DNA of 64,000 bases from Arthrobacter sp. PAMC25284 (GCF_019443425.1 NZ_CP080382.1:806001-870000), one strand, 5' to 3'. Positions 37,254-46,235 are shown, numbered from the stretch's first letter. A program made the numbers and translations. Notes: generated by a model from the sequence alone, not told the origin.

Positions 37254-37811
37254 ATGAGCGACATCATCCGGCACATGCCTTTCGACGTGCCCGAACCGGT
37301 CCGCCGGTTCCTGCAAGGGGACATCGGCTCGTGGCTGCGCGTGGAGGAATACCACGACGGATCCAGCCTGGTGATCAGGGCCGAGGTGCCCGGCGTCGAC
37401 CCCGAGAAGGACGTTGACATCACCATCGCCGGAACCACGCTCACCATCGAAGCCCGCCGGGAAGAACAATCCGAACACCAGGACAGGCACAACTACCGCT
37501 CCGAATTCCGTTACGGGGCGTTCAGCCGCAGTTTTCAGCTGCCCCCGGGCGTCAAGGAGGACGACATCCAGGCCTCCTACAACAGCGGGGTCCTCGAAGT
37601 CCGTGTACCCTCACCCGGACAGGGCACCACGCCCGGCCGGAAAGTCCCGGTCAACCGAACCGACGCCTGGGTGGCAACCGCCAGCGGGGGCAGTGCCACG
37701 GGTGTAGGGACCGAAGAGACCACCAGCGAAGCCACCGCACCGGCGCCGGCCTCCCCCACGCCATCGGATCCGGACCGACCGGCTACCCCGCCGGCGGGAT
37801 CCTCATTCTGA
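37254..37811 (+). CDS. Hsp20/alpha-crystallin small heat-shock protein
   Basis: 185 residues. The alpha-crystallin domain (about 30-120) has VIRAEVPGVDPEKDVDITIAG, TLTIEARREEQ, YGAFSRSFQLPPGVKEDDI and YNSGVLEVRVP, the conserved A-x-x-x-G-V-L strand. The C-terminal 60 residues are a threonine/alanine/proline-rich tail, longer than usual. It holds unfolded proteins for refolding. GGAGG precedes the ATG. Together with ClpC, Csp and CsbD it makes a proteostasis set on this replicon. Confidence 0.94.
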   Translation: MSDIIRHMPFDVPEPVRRFLQGDIGSWLRVEEYHDGSSLVIRAEVPGVDPEKDVDITIAGTTLTIEARREEQSEHQDRHNYRSEFRYGAFSRSFQLPPGVKEDDIQASYNSGVLEVRVPSPGQGTTPGRKVPVNRTDAWVATASGGSATGVGTEETTSEATAPAPASPTPSDPDRPATPPAGSSF

Positions 37812-38189
37812 CCCGATCAGCCGGACCTGATCTGCAGCGGTGACGTAGGCGGCCGCCGCCTCAGGTGCCGCATGACCGGGTGCCGTGTCCGGCCGGCCCG
37901 TGGACCGGCACCAGCCAGGGCCGGCCCGCCATGGCGTTGCGGCCCGTTCATGCGCTGGATGCTAATGCTCGAAGGAAATCCTGCGGTGCGCCGGCGCAGC
38001 TGCCCGGCCATCCGGCCCGGACAGCACAGCCTTCTCTCCTGCCCGGCCCAACGGAACAACAGCCGCCGCGATCCAGACCCGTTTAGGGGGTTCACTTGAA
38101 CGGGTGGTCCTGATCCGCGATGGATCATTTCCACGAACAGGTGCATAATGGCGCTCAACCGTCACTAAGATCCGGTATCGGAGGACGAA
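37812..38189. other. Gene-free stretch
   Basis: No supported gene. The CGGAGGACGAA at the end is the ribosome-binding site of the next small gene. Confidence 0.3.
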
Positions 38190-38396
38190 ATGCGGGCGAG
38201 AAGCATCGTCGGAATAGTAGTGCTGCTTTGGCTCGCGATCGGCGTCATCGCCGCCGCGCAGCGCGGTTATTTCGCCGGACAGCTCGCGTCCTGCGCCTCG
38301 GTTGGGACTGTCGCGGTGACAATCGTTGCAGGGCCGCTGAACTATCTGGGCCTGAATCCCACGCTCACCTGCGACATCCCCCAGCCATCGCCGTAG
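38190..38396 (+). CDS. Small conserved membrane protein
   Basis: 68 residues: MRARSIVGIVVLLWLAIGVI, AAAQRGYF, then VGTVAVTIVAGPLNYLGLNPTL. Two hydrophobic helices with a short AQRGYF loop, a pattern I associate with a widespread actinobacterial family of small membrane proteins without known function. GGAGG precedes the ATG at seven bases. Confidence 0.78.
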   Translation: MRARSIVGIVVLLWLAIGVIAAAQRGYFAGQLASCASVGTVAVTIVAGPLNYLGLNPTLTCDIPQPSP

Positions 38397-38499
38397 CCGC
38401 AGACCCTGCGGCTGGGTCACGTGGTGAACGATGCAACACTGCAGTAAGTAACGGTCACCATCATTCAGGCTGAGCCTTCGCGTCCGTCAAACAGACCGG

Positions 38500-38675
38500 G
38501 AAGGAATATCTGCCCATTCTCACCTCCATGATCACCAGGGCCCACAATCTCGGACTGGCGGTCACCGGCGAGGGAATCGAAACCACCGTCCAGGCCCCGC
38601 CGCCTGATCCGGCTCGGCAGTGACTCACTCCAGGGGTACTACTTCTCCCGCCCGTCGCCGAACTCTGCCCCGCAC
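38500..38675 (+). pseudogene. EAL-domain C-terminal remnant (third copy)
   Basis: One frame gives LTSMITRAHNLGLAVTGEGIET. After a frame change it continues RLIRLGSDSLQGYYFSRP. These are the E-G-I-E-T and Q-G-Y-x-F-S-R-P motifs of an EAL domain, here of the canonical type and not of the paralogue pair. No other part remains. Confidence 0.6.
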
Positions 38676-38865
38676 AACAACACGCCACAGACCGCATCCG
38701 GGCCCGACCGTCTCAGCAAAGGAACGTTTGCTGAGATGCCGTGGCACATGCATGTGGATCAGGTTCCAGGACGAACGCTGCATACACCCAGCCGGCGATC
38801 GAGCGGACGCACATTGCGCAAGGATTGGCCGTTATGAAAGGGGTTCTCACGCTGACCGAGGCCTC

Positions 38866-39873
38866 TCATTTAGCGCCGGAGATCTCCGTTGCAACTTCGG
38901 CTTTGGGGGTCTGGGCGTAGTCTGCGTTTACCTCGTACGCGTGCTCGTCGAGTACCAGTGCCTGCTGGTTGATGTCTTTCAGTTGGGCATCGGAGAGCTG
39001 TTCCGCCTTGACCAGATCCAGGGTCTCCTGCCGGTCCCCGCCTACGGCTGTCACTTTTAGCAGACCCGTGCCTGCTGAATAGAACTTCTGCTGATGCCCT
39101 ACTGCCGGTTCCAACGGATTGTGTTCATCAATGACCAGCACACCCTCGTAGCATCCCGTGGGAACACACGTTTTCTGATTCTCCTGGACGGGGACCCCGC
39201 AGTCCAGGAACTGCACTGCGGGTGCGTGAGCCTGGACATAGCTGGGCGAGCCGGTCCGCGGTTCGGCCTGCATCGCCAGTCCCGCCTGGGCCGCGGACAG
39301 ACCGCTCAGAAATGTGGCTGGCGCGCCCATGAATTCGCCATTCTCAAACTCTTCCGGGTACTCCCCGAAGAGCCAGACGTCGCCATTGTTGGACTGCGCA
39401 AAAAAGGCCAGTTCGGATTCCACCAGCTCTCCGTCGGCGTAGTCGCGGTCCCACATCACCTGGGTCTTCACACCATCCACCATTTTGGTGAGTCCGGTCA
39501 CAGTGTGGGTTACTGTGCGCTCGGTGGTGCCTTCTGCGCTGGTGACCGAGCCCGTGGTCGTGTACTGCATGCCGGGCGTCAGGGGAAACCACTTGTTGTC
39601 GATTTTTGGCGACGCCGGGAAAGCCGTGCGGTCGAAGTTGAGGGCTGTTCCTGGCCCGCACAGCCCCACGGCCACGGGCGCCACGGTTGGTGAGGCTGAA
39701 GCTGATGCTGCCTCCTGCGTCGGAGTTGGTGACGTTGCAGGCACAGCTGAGTCCGAGGGCGGTGTGGAAGTGGCCGAGGGTGTGGACTGCGCGGCACACG
39801 CCGCTGTGGACATGGTGAGAAATAGTAGGAGAGCGGAACCCACTGCTGTCCGCCGATCGTGCAAATGGAACAT
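38866..39873 (-). CDS. Secreted lipoprotein of unknown function
   Basis: 335 residues. Signal peptide with lipobox STAAC (cysteine 26), then a Thr/Ser/Pro/Ala linker to about residue 68. A globular domain follows with NKWFPLTPGMQYTTTGSV, VTHTVTGLTKMVDGVKTQVMWDRDY, GDVWLFGEYPEEFENGEF, YEGVLVIDEHNPLEP and QQKFYSAGTGLLKV. This is a recognisable conserved domain of secreted proteins, but I do not know its name. Expected on the outer face of the membrane. Confidence 0.82.
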   Translation of the reverse strand: MFHLHDRRTAVGSALLLFLTMSTAACAAQSTPSATSTPPSDSAVPATSPTPTQEAASASASPTVAPVAVGLCGPGTALNFDRTAFPASPKIDNKWFPLTPGMQYTTTGSVTSAEGTTERTVTHTVTGLTKMVDGVKTQVMWDRDYADGELVESELAFFAQSNNGDVWLFGEYPEEFENGEFMGAPATFLSGLSAAQAGLAMQAEPRTGSPSYVQAHAPAVQFLDCGVPVQENQKTCVPTGCYEGVLVIDEHNPLEPAVGHQQKFYSAGTGLLKVTAVGGDRQETLDLVKAEQLSDAQLKDINQQALVLDEHAYEVNADYAQTPKAEVATEISGAK

Positions 39874-40350
39874 CTCGATGTCCTTCCGTCGCTGAAATTC
39901 TGTTCGGGGCAGTGCTCTCGCATCCGCGCCAAGTCACCCCAACGGGGCGCGGATCAAAGGGTCCTGGGGAATGGTTCACCGAGGAAGGAATGGAAGGTCT
40001 GCTCAGCCTCCTCTCCTAAACCTGAGACCTGTGCAAATTCTGGACCGACTTATCAGAATGGTGGCCTAGTTGCGGCTATTTGAGAAGAGGCATGCCTCCC
40101 GGATAGCAATTCAGGCGTGTTTGTCGTCCGACTGCGCGAAAGAGGTTAGCTAAATTGCAGCGAAGGCTCGTTCAGGTGAGTGAAAGCTTTCCGTAAGAGT
40201 GGACGCGACCCTGCGCAATGGTTTATATGGATTGGAATCATCAGCAGGTCCCGCAGAAGTGATCCTGGCGGCGCGGCTCGTCAGCGATGGCCGGGGCTCG
40301 CCGGTGGCGGCGGCCAACTGTTGGCGCCAGACGGAACTTGGACAGGGTTC
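39874..40350. other. Gene-free stretch
   Basis: No supported gene. Contains the upstream region of the lipoprotein gene and the sequence past the end of the NAD-kinase-like pseudogene. Confidence 0.3.
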
Positions 40351-40850
40351 CTACGCCAACCGCAGCGGCCGTCCGCCCAGCTTCACCGTAATTTCCTGGC
40401 CCCAGGAGGCGGTGAGGCGGGCGTCTTCCATGCCGTCTCCAAATACCACAAGCTGGTCGGCGGCAACGGTAACGCGGAGTGATTCGCGGGCCTCCGGCGC
40501 ACCCACGGTCCAATAGGTTCCCGTGATGGGGGAGGGCCAGGCCTCGCGGGCGAACCATGTGAGGCGGGGATCCGTTGGCGCCGGCAGGGCGCGTCCGCCG
40601 CGGTCGAGGGTGATGGATGCGCACCAGTCGTTGGCGACGGCGACGGCGACGGTGCCGGTGCCGGTGCCGGTGCCGGTGCCGGTGCCGGTGCCGGTGCCGG
40701 TGGAGACGATAAGGTCCGACGACGTATGGCGTTGGGTCTGCCCGCCGGGGCCCGTGAGTTGGTATCGGACCGACTGGTGCGAAGCCTGGCCGAGTGGGTT
40801 CCCGCCAGACGGAGCCTTCCCGGAGCCCGCCCGGTCCAGGCCTGTAAGCA
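40351..40850 (-). pseudogene. NAD(H)-kinase-like C-terminal fragment with repeat insertion
   Basis: The minus frame reads SHQSVRYQLTGPGGQTQRHTSSDLIVSTGTG, then a (GT)n and VAVAVA tract, then DWCASITLDRGGR, FAREAWPSPITGTYWTVGA and VVFGDGMEDARLTASWGQ. This matches the C-terminal part of an ATP-NAD-kinase-like family in which the loop is GTGTGATGW. The glycine loop here is expanded by hexanucleotide repeats. The N-terminal half is absent: the frame beyond SHQSVRY is unrelated. Non-functional. Confidence 0.65.
40633..40702. repeat. Hexanucleotide tandem repeat (GGCGAC)3(GGTGCC)8.7
   Basis: Three units GGCGAC at 40633-40650 followed directly by eight full and one partial units GGTGCC at 40651-40702. 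It lies within the NAD-kinase-like pseudogene. Confidence 0.97.
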
Positions 40851-40919
40851 GTGGAACTCCGGTGACAAAATGGGTGTGTTGCGGGTAATTGGCATGTGCG
40901 TCGGCATTAAGGACCGGAC

Positions 40920-41738
40920 ATGAAGAAAGAGCTGAAAGAGGCCGCGAACACGGTCGAGGAGGCATCGAACTCCAGGGCTCTTGTAGTCGCGGCCAGGGCA
41001 GGGTTTGCCGTCAGCGGCCTGCTGCACCTCATGACCGGTTTCGTCGCCATCCGGTTGGCCTTCGGCACGGCGGGACAGGCGGACCAGGGCGGTGCCGTTG
41101 CCCAACTCGCAGGCCAGCCCGGTGGACTGGTGCTGCTGTGGACCGGATTCGCTGCCTGTGTGGCTCTGGCGCTCTGGCAAACCAGTAACGCCGTGTTCGA
41201 CTACGGTCAGCTGGAAGCCAGGAAGCAGGTGGGGAAGAAACTTTCCGCAGGCGGCAAGGCGGTGGTGTTCGCCGTGCTGGCGCTGACATTTGCTGCCTCC
41301 GCAACTGGAAACAGCAGGAACAGCGGAAAGTCCACCAGCGATTTCACGGTTTCAATCATGAAAGCACCCGGGGGTTCATTCCTGCTGATCGTCATCGGAG
41401 TCGCGATCGCCGTCGTCGGCGTCGTATTTGTGGTCCTCGGAGTCAAGGCATCGTTCAAGAAGGATCTGCGGTTGCCGTCCTCGGGCACCGGCCGGACCAT
41501 TGTGACGGGGCTGGGCGTTGCCGGCTACGTGGCCGAGGGCATCGCGCTGTTTCTGGTGGGGTTGCTGTTCATCATTGCCACCGTCAGCGCCCGCCCCCAG
41601 GAGTCCACCGGCCTGGACGGCGGGTTGACGGCGCTGCGCGAGCAGCCGTACGGGCTGTATATGCTGACCGCCGTCGGCGCCGGTCTGATCTGTTACGGCC
41701 TCTACCTGATGGCGAAGGCCAAATACGCGCGGATGTAA
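40920..41738 (+). CDS. DUF1206 membrane protein
   Basis: 272 residues with six predicted helices in three two-helix repeats of the DUF1206 unit. Each starts with an ARAGFAVSGLLHLMTGFVAI-like segment (about 25-95, 112-165 and 188-270); the third reads GLGVAGYVAEGIALFLVGLLF. Members are inner-membrane proteins of unknown function found mainly in actinobacteria and cyanobacteria. The ATG at 40920 lies within a few bases of weak SD-like sequence only. Confidence 0.9.
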   Translation: MKKELKEAANTVEEASNSRALVVAARAGFAVSGLLHLMTGFVAIRLAFGTAGQADQGGAVAQLAGQPGGLVLLWTGFAACVALALWQTSNAVFDYGQLEARKQVGKKLSAGGKAVVFAVLALTFAASATGNSRNSGKSTSDFTVSIMKAPGGSFLLIVIGVAIAVVGVVFVVLGVKASFKKDLRLPSSGTGRTIVTGLGVAGYVAEGIALFLVGLLFIIATVSARPQESTGLDGGLTALREQPYGLYMLTAVGAGLICYGLYLMAKAKYARM

Positions 41739-42139
41739 GCCGTCTGCCAGCGCGGCAGGCTCCAGCTCCATTGAGTTAAGTGATTGTCCGTGTCAATCTC
41801 ATCCGCTGTGACGGCTTGAATCAGGTCCACCGGGGGCCATTTTGGTACTGGATTTCCGCCGCAGTGTGTGGTCGGGGCGGTAGGAGCCCGTGTGTTGGGG
41901 ATGACAGCCTGACCGCATCCGAGGGACAGTCTGTCCGTCTCACCGCGGTTCACGACGATCAGCGGAGTCCTGGACGGTATCAAGGCTGTGCGGGAAAGCG
42001 CGGCAACGGGGCATGTGGTGGATCGTTCCTCCTGCGCACCACCGATCCCCCTTCCGGGAGCTCGCCGGTCCGTGCTCGTAGGGCGGTGATGGCCGCTCGA
42101 TTTCCGGCTTTTTGCCCCGAGGCGGCCGGGAGCGGCAGG
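41739..42139. other. Gene-free stretch
   Basis: Starts with a CTGCC/GGCAG hairpin just after the DUF1206 stop (about 41744-41758). No gene otherwise. Confidence 0.3.
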
Positions 42140-42466
42140 TCAGGCCGCCAAGCCCACAGCCAGGGCGGGGGCTGCGGCATTAACGGGTGCCAGGACGCTG
42201 AGTCTGCAATCAGCCTGGAGCGGATCTATGTATGCGGGCAGGCGGTGGCGCCGCGAGCAGGCGCGCAGCTGCTCCAAAGCTAGGGGTTCGACGCTGGCGT
42301 GGGTCATGTCGATTTCCACGGCCAGGCCTTCCATCAGGGCGTTTGCGCGTTTCACGATCACATAGAGGGCCTGGAGGCTTTGTGCCGTCACGCGGCCCTG
42401 GGCCTCGATCCGGGCGTGAGCGCAATCGAGGTCCACCCGGACCAGGACGCTGAGCTTGTCTTTCAT
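42140..42466 (-). CDS. STAS-like protein
   Basis: 108 residues from MKDKLSVLVRVDLDCAHARI. It continues AQGRVTAQSLQALYVIVKRANALMEGLAVEIDMTHASVEPLALEQLRACS. The alternating strands and the D-M-T-H-A-S element resemble the anti-sigma antagonist fold, with a serine (HAS) near the usual phospho-site. TAGGAGCACC gives the ribosome-binding site. Similar in plan to the protein at 29280 but not a close copy. Confidence 0.7.
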   Translation of the reverse strand: MKDKLSVLVRVDLDCAHARIEAQGRVTAQSLQALYVIVKRANALMEGLAVEIDMTHASVEPLALEQLRACSRRHRLPAYIDPLQADCRLSVLAPVNAAAPALAVGLAA

Positions 42467-42630
42467 GGTGCTCCTACCCTTCGGGGGTGGCCGCGACGCT
42501 GCGGCCGCCCCCGCAAGCGTAGGCATGAGCTGTGACGCACGCAACACCCCGGCACGCATTCAGGACATCTCTACCACCGTTCTATCACTGTGCGGGGAGG
42601 GTTGAGGCGCCTGCCCATGCGGCATCCGGA

Positions 42631-42843
42631 CTAAGCGATCAGCGCATGCAGATCGACGCCGAAGAACGCGACGAGCGGTCAGAGAAGTATCGCCGCAAGG
42701 CCTTCGAGGATATTGCCGGGAATGTTCCATGCCACGAGGTATCCGTGGGTGGCGGCGACCAGCAGACCGATGGCCAGATAGACCACCCCGAAGAAGCAGA
42801 TTCCGCGTCCGCCCGTTCCGCGTCTGCCAAATCCGCGCATCAT
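42631..42843 (-). pseudogene. Small membrane protein with in-frame TGA
   Basis: From ATG 42843 one reads MMRGFGRRGTGGRGICFFGV, VYLAIGLLVAATHGYLVAWN, IPGNILEGLAAILL, then TGA (42679-42681). The same frame goes on PLVAFFGVDLHALIA to a TAG at 42631. The hydrophobic continuation suggests a Trp codon (TGG) mutated to TGA, or simply a 54-residue product. No family known. Confidence 0.5.
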
Positions 42844-43067
42844 CGCTACTTTCCCATTGTGGGGAGGGAGCTAAAGTATATTCCGCCCAACCGTCTTTGG
42901 ATATGAAACTTCCCGCTGGCGGTATTCCGGCCCTTCGTCTCTAAGCGTGGTTAGGTCCAGTTGAGTTTGAGGGTTCGGGGTGTTGTCGGCGTGGCGGCAG
43001 GAGAGAGACATCAGGGTCTCTTTGAATTGGTAGCGACTAAACAACCATTTCCCAAAGAAACCCTGAC

Positions 43068-43214
43068 GTGTCTGACTCTACTTCCTGCTCCGGCGGGACG
43101 TGGTGCGATCGCGCTGATGCCCTGCTTGGTGTTCCTGGCGTTCACATCACGTCCGTTGCCGAGGCCGCCGCTGGCCTGATCATCCATGTTGAAACTGACG
43201 AAACCATGGCCTGA
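43068..43214 (+). pseudogene. ISL3-family transposase N-terminal fragment
   Basis: From GTG 43068: SDSTSCSGGTWCDRADALLG, VPGVHITSVAEAAAGLIIHVETDETMA, stop. This is the N-terminal start of ISL3-type transposases (zinc-finger lead-in, ...LLG-x-P-G-V-x-I...). The upstream GGGTCTCTTTGAAT (43014-43027) is likely the element's left inverted repeat. The remaining 90% is lost. Confidence 0.65.
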
Positions 43215-43263
43215 CGGAGTGGTCCTGCGGTTCGCGATATAGCCAGGCGTTCACGGCGGTACG

Positions 43264-43722
43264 TCAGGGCTGAGCTTCGGCGAGGTCTTTGAGTTTAGTG
43301 AGAGCCGCCGGCCACGCTTCATTCAGCATGGCCGCCCATTCGTCAACGCCGTCAAGCTCGACCTTGACTGACGTCACCCCTTCGGCTTCGGTGAACGAGT
43401 AGTTTTCGTGGGCTCCGATAAATTCCTTCGCCGCATCGCTGGTCCGGTCCTCCACACCGCGGACAATCTGACCGAGATATCGCAGGGAGATGAACTCATG
43501 CGGCCTGCTTTCCTCAACCGTTGCGATCATCCCTCCCAAGGATTCTTCATCGTCAGGGCCGAGGAAACGAATCTCGCTGCCTCTGTTCCAGTCGCCCTCA
43601 TAGTAGGAACCCTTTTCATTGAAAGCACTCGTCCACTCCCGGTACGCGGCATCATCGAGCATCGTGGACCAGACGGTTTGGGCGGGGGCGCTAATACTCA
43701 CCTCAAATTTCAGCTTTTCCAT
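43264..43722 (-). CDS. SRPBCC (START/AHSA1-like) domain protein
   Basis: 152 residues: MEKLKFEVSISAPAQTVWST, MLDDAAYREWTSAF, GSEIRFLGPDDEESLGGMIATVEESRPHEFISLRYLG, and the long C-terminal helix WAAMLNEAWPAALTKLKDLAE. This is the AHSA1/ActivatedHsp90-like SRPBCC fold that binds hydrophobic ligands. The ligand is unknown. The length is complete. Confidence 0.88.
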   Translation of the reverse strand: MEKLKFEVSISAPAQTVWSTMLDDAAYREWTSAFNEKGSYYEGDWNRGSEIRFLGPDDEESLGGMIATVEESRPHEFISLRYLGQIVRGVEDRTSDAAKEFIGAHENYSFTEAEGVTSVKVELDGVDEWAAMLNEAWPAALTKLKDLAEAQP

Positions 43723-44100
43723 GCCTGATCGTACGTCCGCTTCAGGGATCGGAAACAGGCCCCGGTTTCCGGGAAGCCTTGGGGCTCATTGCACAGAGCT
43801 GATGCGACGCCCGCCCGCAAGCGGATCTTCTTGCAGAAGTGGTGTGCGGGGCCTATAGGGGTGGAAGCTTCGCGCACACAGTGAGTCTTGGCCGCACCGG
43901 AGCGGCGCAGTCCGCGTGCCGTCACTCGCGGTAGATTTTCGTGACCGGCGTCCCAATGCCACGAGGGCCCTTCGGGCCAGGAACACCGCGACGTCATCTC
44001 CGGACTCCCGTCGGCAGCCCTTCAAGCCCGAGGAACGACGAAAGGCGAGCACAGTCAGGCGCGCCGGCTGGTCCCGTCACCCGGTCATGCCGTAGACATG
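43723..44100. other. Gene-free stretch
   Basis: No supported gene on either strand. Confidence 0.3.
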
Positions 44101-44274
44101 ATGCCTATGGAGATCGACCGAGCGCATATGCCGCCAGCAACAGACGAAACAACCCACGGTAAGACCCATCGGGTGGTCTTCTCTGACCCCGAGTCCATCA
44201 GGGCAGTCGCGGTACGCGATCCCGACGATGCCTGTGACGCCGCCCAGGCTCCTGTCTTCTCAAACCCCTTCTAA
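44101..44274 (+). CDS. Possible 57-residue acidic protein
   Basis: MPMEIDRAHMPPATDETTHG, then KTHRVVFSDPESIRAVAVRDPDDACDAAQAPVFSNPF. Compositionally plausible but with no clear ribosome-binding site or family. May be spurious. Confidence 0.28.
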   Translation: MPMEIDRAHMPPATDETTHGKTHRVVFSDPESIRAVAVRDPDDACDAAQAPVFSNPF

Positions 44275-44606
44275 TCCACCTGCAGCCCCTTCCGCCTGGA
44301 GTACCGTCGACACGATGCCCGGACTCCTGCCGGCGGCCCTTGCCGCGCCGTCCCGGCGAAGCCGGTAACAAGCCCGGGTACCGGGCCCAACGGTACTGCC
44401 CGTCCGCTCCACGATCAGCCGGACGAATCACGGACCCTTGACGGGGCGCAATACGAGATCCGTGTCGATCGCCTCGGTGAAGTCATGGGCATCGATGCCT
44501 CCTGGACCGGCTGGCCCTCCGCGTCTCACAACCCTTGAGTTGCAAGACCTTTGGTCGAGACACTCGCTGGCCTTGACGCTTCAATAACCTCAGTGTCTTG
44601 CTACTA
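44275..44606. other. Gene-free stretch
   Basis: Nothing recognised. It ends at the resolvase-site-like inverted repeat. Confidence 0.3.
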
Positions 44607-44658
44607 TGTCCCGTAAGTGCGGCGCGGGTTTGCGGTAGTCAATCACTGTTGCGGGACA
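44607..44658. promoter_or_regulatory. Candidate recombination/regulatory site of the second resolvase
   Basis: TGTCCCGTAA (44607-44616) and TTGCGGGACA (44649-44658) are inverted, 9 of 10 matching, with a 32-base spacer. They lie just before the recombinase ribosome-binding site. Position and symmetry suggest a res sub-site or operator. Confidence 0.5.
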
Positions 44659-44673
44659 CATTGGAGGCACCAA

Positions 44674-45384
44674 ATGGGCAAGCTGATCGGATACGCCCGG
44701 GTATCTACCCGGGCCCAGGACGCCGACCGGCAGACCGTGGATCTACTGGCCGCCGGGGTGCGAAGGGATGACCTCTACACCGACCACGGGGTCAGCGGAG
44801 CCCGGGCGGCGCGGCCGGCCTTCGGCGCGGCTCTCGCTGCCCTGCATGAAGGCGACACCCTCGTCGTCACCACATTGGACCGGCTCGGGAGGTCCACCGC
44901 CAACATGCTCGAACTAGCCACCCTGCTGCGGGAACGGAAGACCGGTCTGCGCGTGCTCAATCTCGGCGGCGGCGACGTGGACACCGGCACACCCATGGGC
45001 TCCATGGTCTTCACCGTCATGACAGCCCTCGCGCAGATGGAACTGGAAATCAAACGGGAACGAATCACCGATTCGGTCTCCAAACGCCGGGCCGCGGGCA
45101 GGGACCTAGGCGGGCGCCGGGAGCAGTTCACCGACAGCCAGATCAACAACGCCCGCCGACTCATCGACGCCGGCCAGCCAGCCACCCAGGTCGCCCGTGA
45201 CCTCGGCATGTCCCGGGCGACCCTGTACCGGCGCATGGGTGAACTCGATGCCCGACAGTGGATAATCGCCCAGCCCCCACTGAACGGAACAGCGGACTCT
45301 GGGACGGTTGCGGCAGCCACATGGCCGAATTTGTCGAGGCCTTCGGATTTGAGGGCGGCGACGACACTGCTAGGCACCCAATAA
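44674..45384 (+). CDS. Serine recombinase, resolvase family, with C-terminal extension
   Basis: 236 residues: MGKLIGYARVSTRAQDADRQ with catalytic Ser11, TTLDRLGRS, FTVMTALAQMELEIKRERI and an HTH, QPATQVARDLGMSRATLYRRMG, ending near residue 190. A further 45 residues (ARQWIIAQPPLNGTADSG...) have no counterpart in ordinary resolvases and may come from a fused neighbouring sequence. GGAGG lies eight bases upstream of ATG 44674. Distinct from the resolvase at 2684. Confidence 0.92.
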   Translation: MGKLIGYARVSTRAQDADRQTVDLLAAGVRRDDLYTDHGVSGARAARPAFGAALAALHEGDTLVVTTLDRLGRSTANMLELATLLRERKTGLRVLNLGGGDVDTGTPMGSMVFTVMTALAQMELEIKRERITDSVSKRRAAGRDLGGRREQFTDSQINNARRLIDAGQPATQVARDLGMSRATLYRRMGELDARQWIIAQPPLNGTADSGTVAAATWPNLSRPSDLRAATTLLGTQ

Positions 45385-45436
45385 TCACGGCACCAATGCA
45401 TAATCGGACTAGCAAAACCCAACGTTGAGGAGCCTG

Positions 45437-46150
45437 ATGCCCAACAGCCGAGAGATCCGACTATCTGAAGTGGAGCGATTAGCAGCCACGGGGATGTCTA
45501 CTGCAGCCATCGCCGCCCAGCTAGGAGTTCACTACTCTACAGTCGCCAACGATCTGGCCGCCGTCCGTCCCAGACGGGTACCTCGGATCGACAGCCCCGT
45601 CAGCTCTCCCCCGCAAAATCTGCCAACCTCCGACACATCAGCGACCGGAACATGGTCTGGACTGGCCCAATGCGAAAACGCCTGGGCCGCCACGATGAAC
45701 CAGCCCGGAATCTATCGCTGGTTTCTTGACGGCCCCCTGCCTGAACCGTTCAACTGGCCAGCCCATCTCTCACCATTAGGCCTGGGAGACCTTCTCTACG
45801 TGGGCAAGGCAACCAATCTTCGCACCCGGGCCAAACACCATAAGCTACCCACCGCCGGCTCCACCCTGCGTCGAACGCTGGCCTCGCTAATGGGCTTTCC
45901 CGGTGTCTGGCATGGGAAATCCGCCCATCCCCGTATCGCAGAAGAACATAACGCCTTCCTGACGGACTGGATGACCAATAACCTTCTGATGAGCTTCAGG
46001 GGCCTCCAAGAACACGAAACGCTGGAAAGCGCCGAGGTGCTGCTGCGAAAACAATCAAAGGCACCACTGAATAAGGACGCCATGACCCCGGAACAATTGC
46101 ATGCTTCCGAGGTCGGCAGACGTTGGAAAGCCAGCGCAATACGTCTATGA
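45437..46150 (+). CDS. HTH-GIY-YIG nuclease-domain protein
   Basis: 237 residues. The N-terminus has a helix-turn-helix (about 5-40, LSEVERLAATGMSTAAIAAQ...LGVHYSTVANDLAAVRP), then a linker. A GIY-YIG core follows from about residue 90: QPGIYRWFLDG, then GDLLYVGKATNLRTRAKHH, giving the GIY and YVG strands and the catalytic-type arginine. Later helices contain HPRIAEEHNAFLTDWM, where a glutamate may be the metal ligand. GAGGAG lies five bases upstream of ATG 45437. It follows the resolvase by 52 bases. The role is unknown; homing-type, defence or element-processing nuclease are all possible. Confidence 0.75.
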   Translation: MPNSREIRLSEVERLAATGMSTAAIAAQLGVHYSTVANDLAAVRPRRVPRIDSPVSSPPQNLPTSDTSATGTWSGLAQCENAWAATMNQPGIYRWFLDGPLPEPFNWPAHLSPLGLGDLLYVGKATNLRTRAKHHKLPTAGSTLRRTLASLMGFPGVWHGKSAHPRIAEEHNAFLTDWMTNNLLMSFRGLQEHETLESAEVLLRKQSKAPLNKDAMTPEQLHASEVGRRWKASAIRL

Positions 46151-46235
46151 AATACCCGAACGCCGATAACGGCCCATCCGAACGCCCAGGTTCAGCTTGG
46201 GTTCGATGAGCTGAGCCTGGGGCTCACGCTTCTCG

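Noticed and set aside
40633..40702. CRISPR-like array
   Set aside because: Six-base units without spacers; a simple microsatellite. No cas genes in the window.
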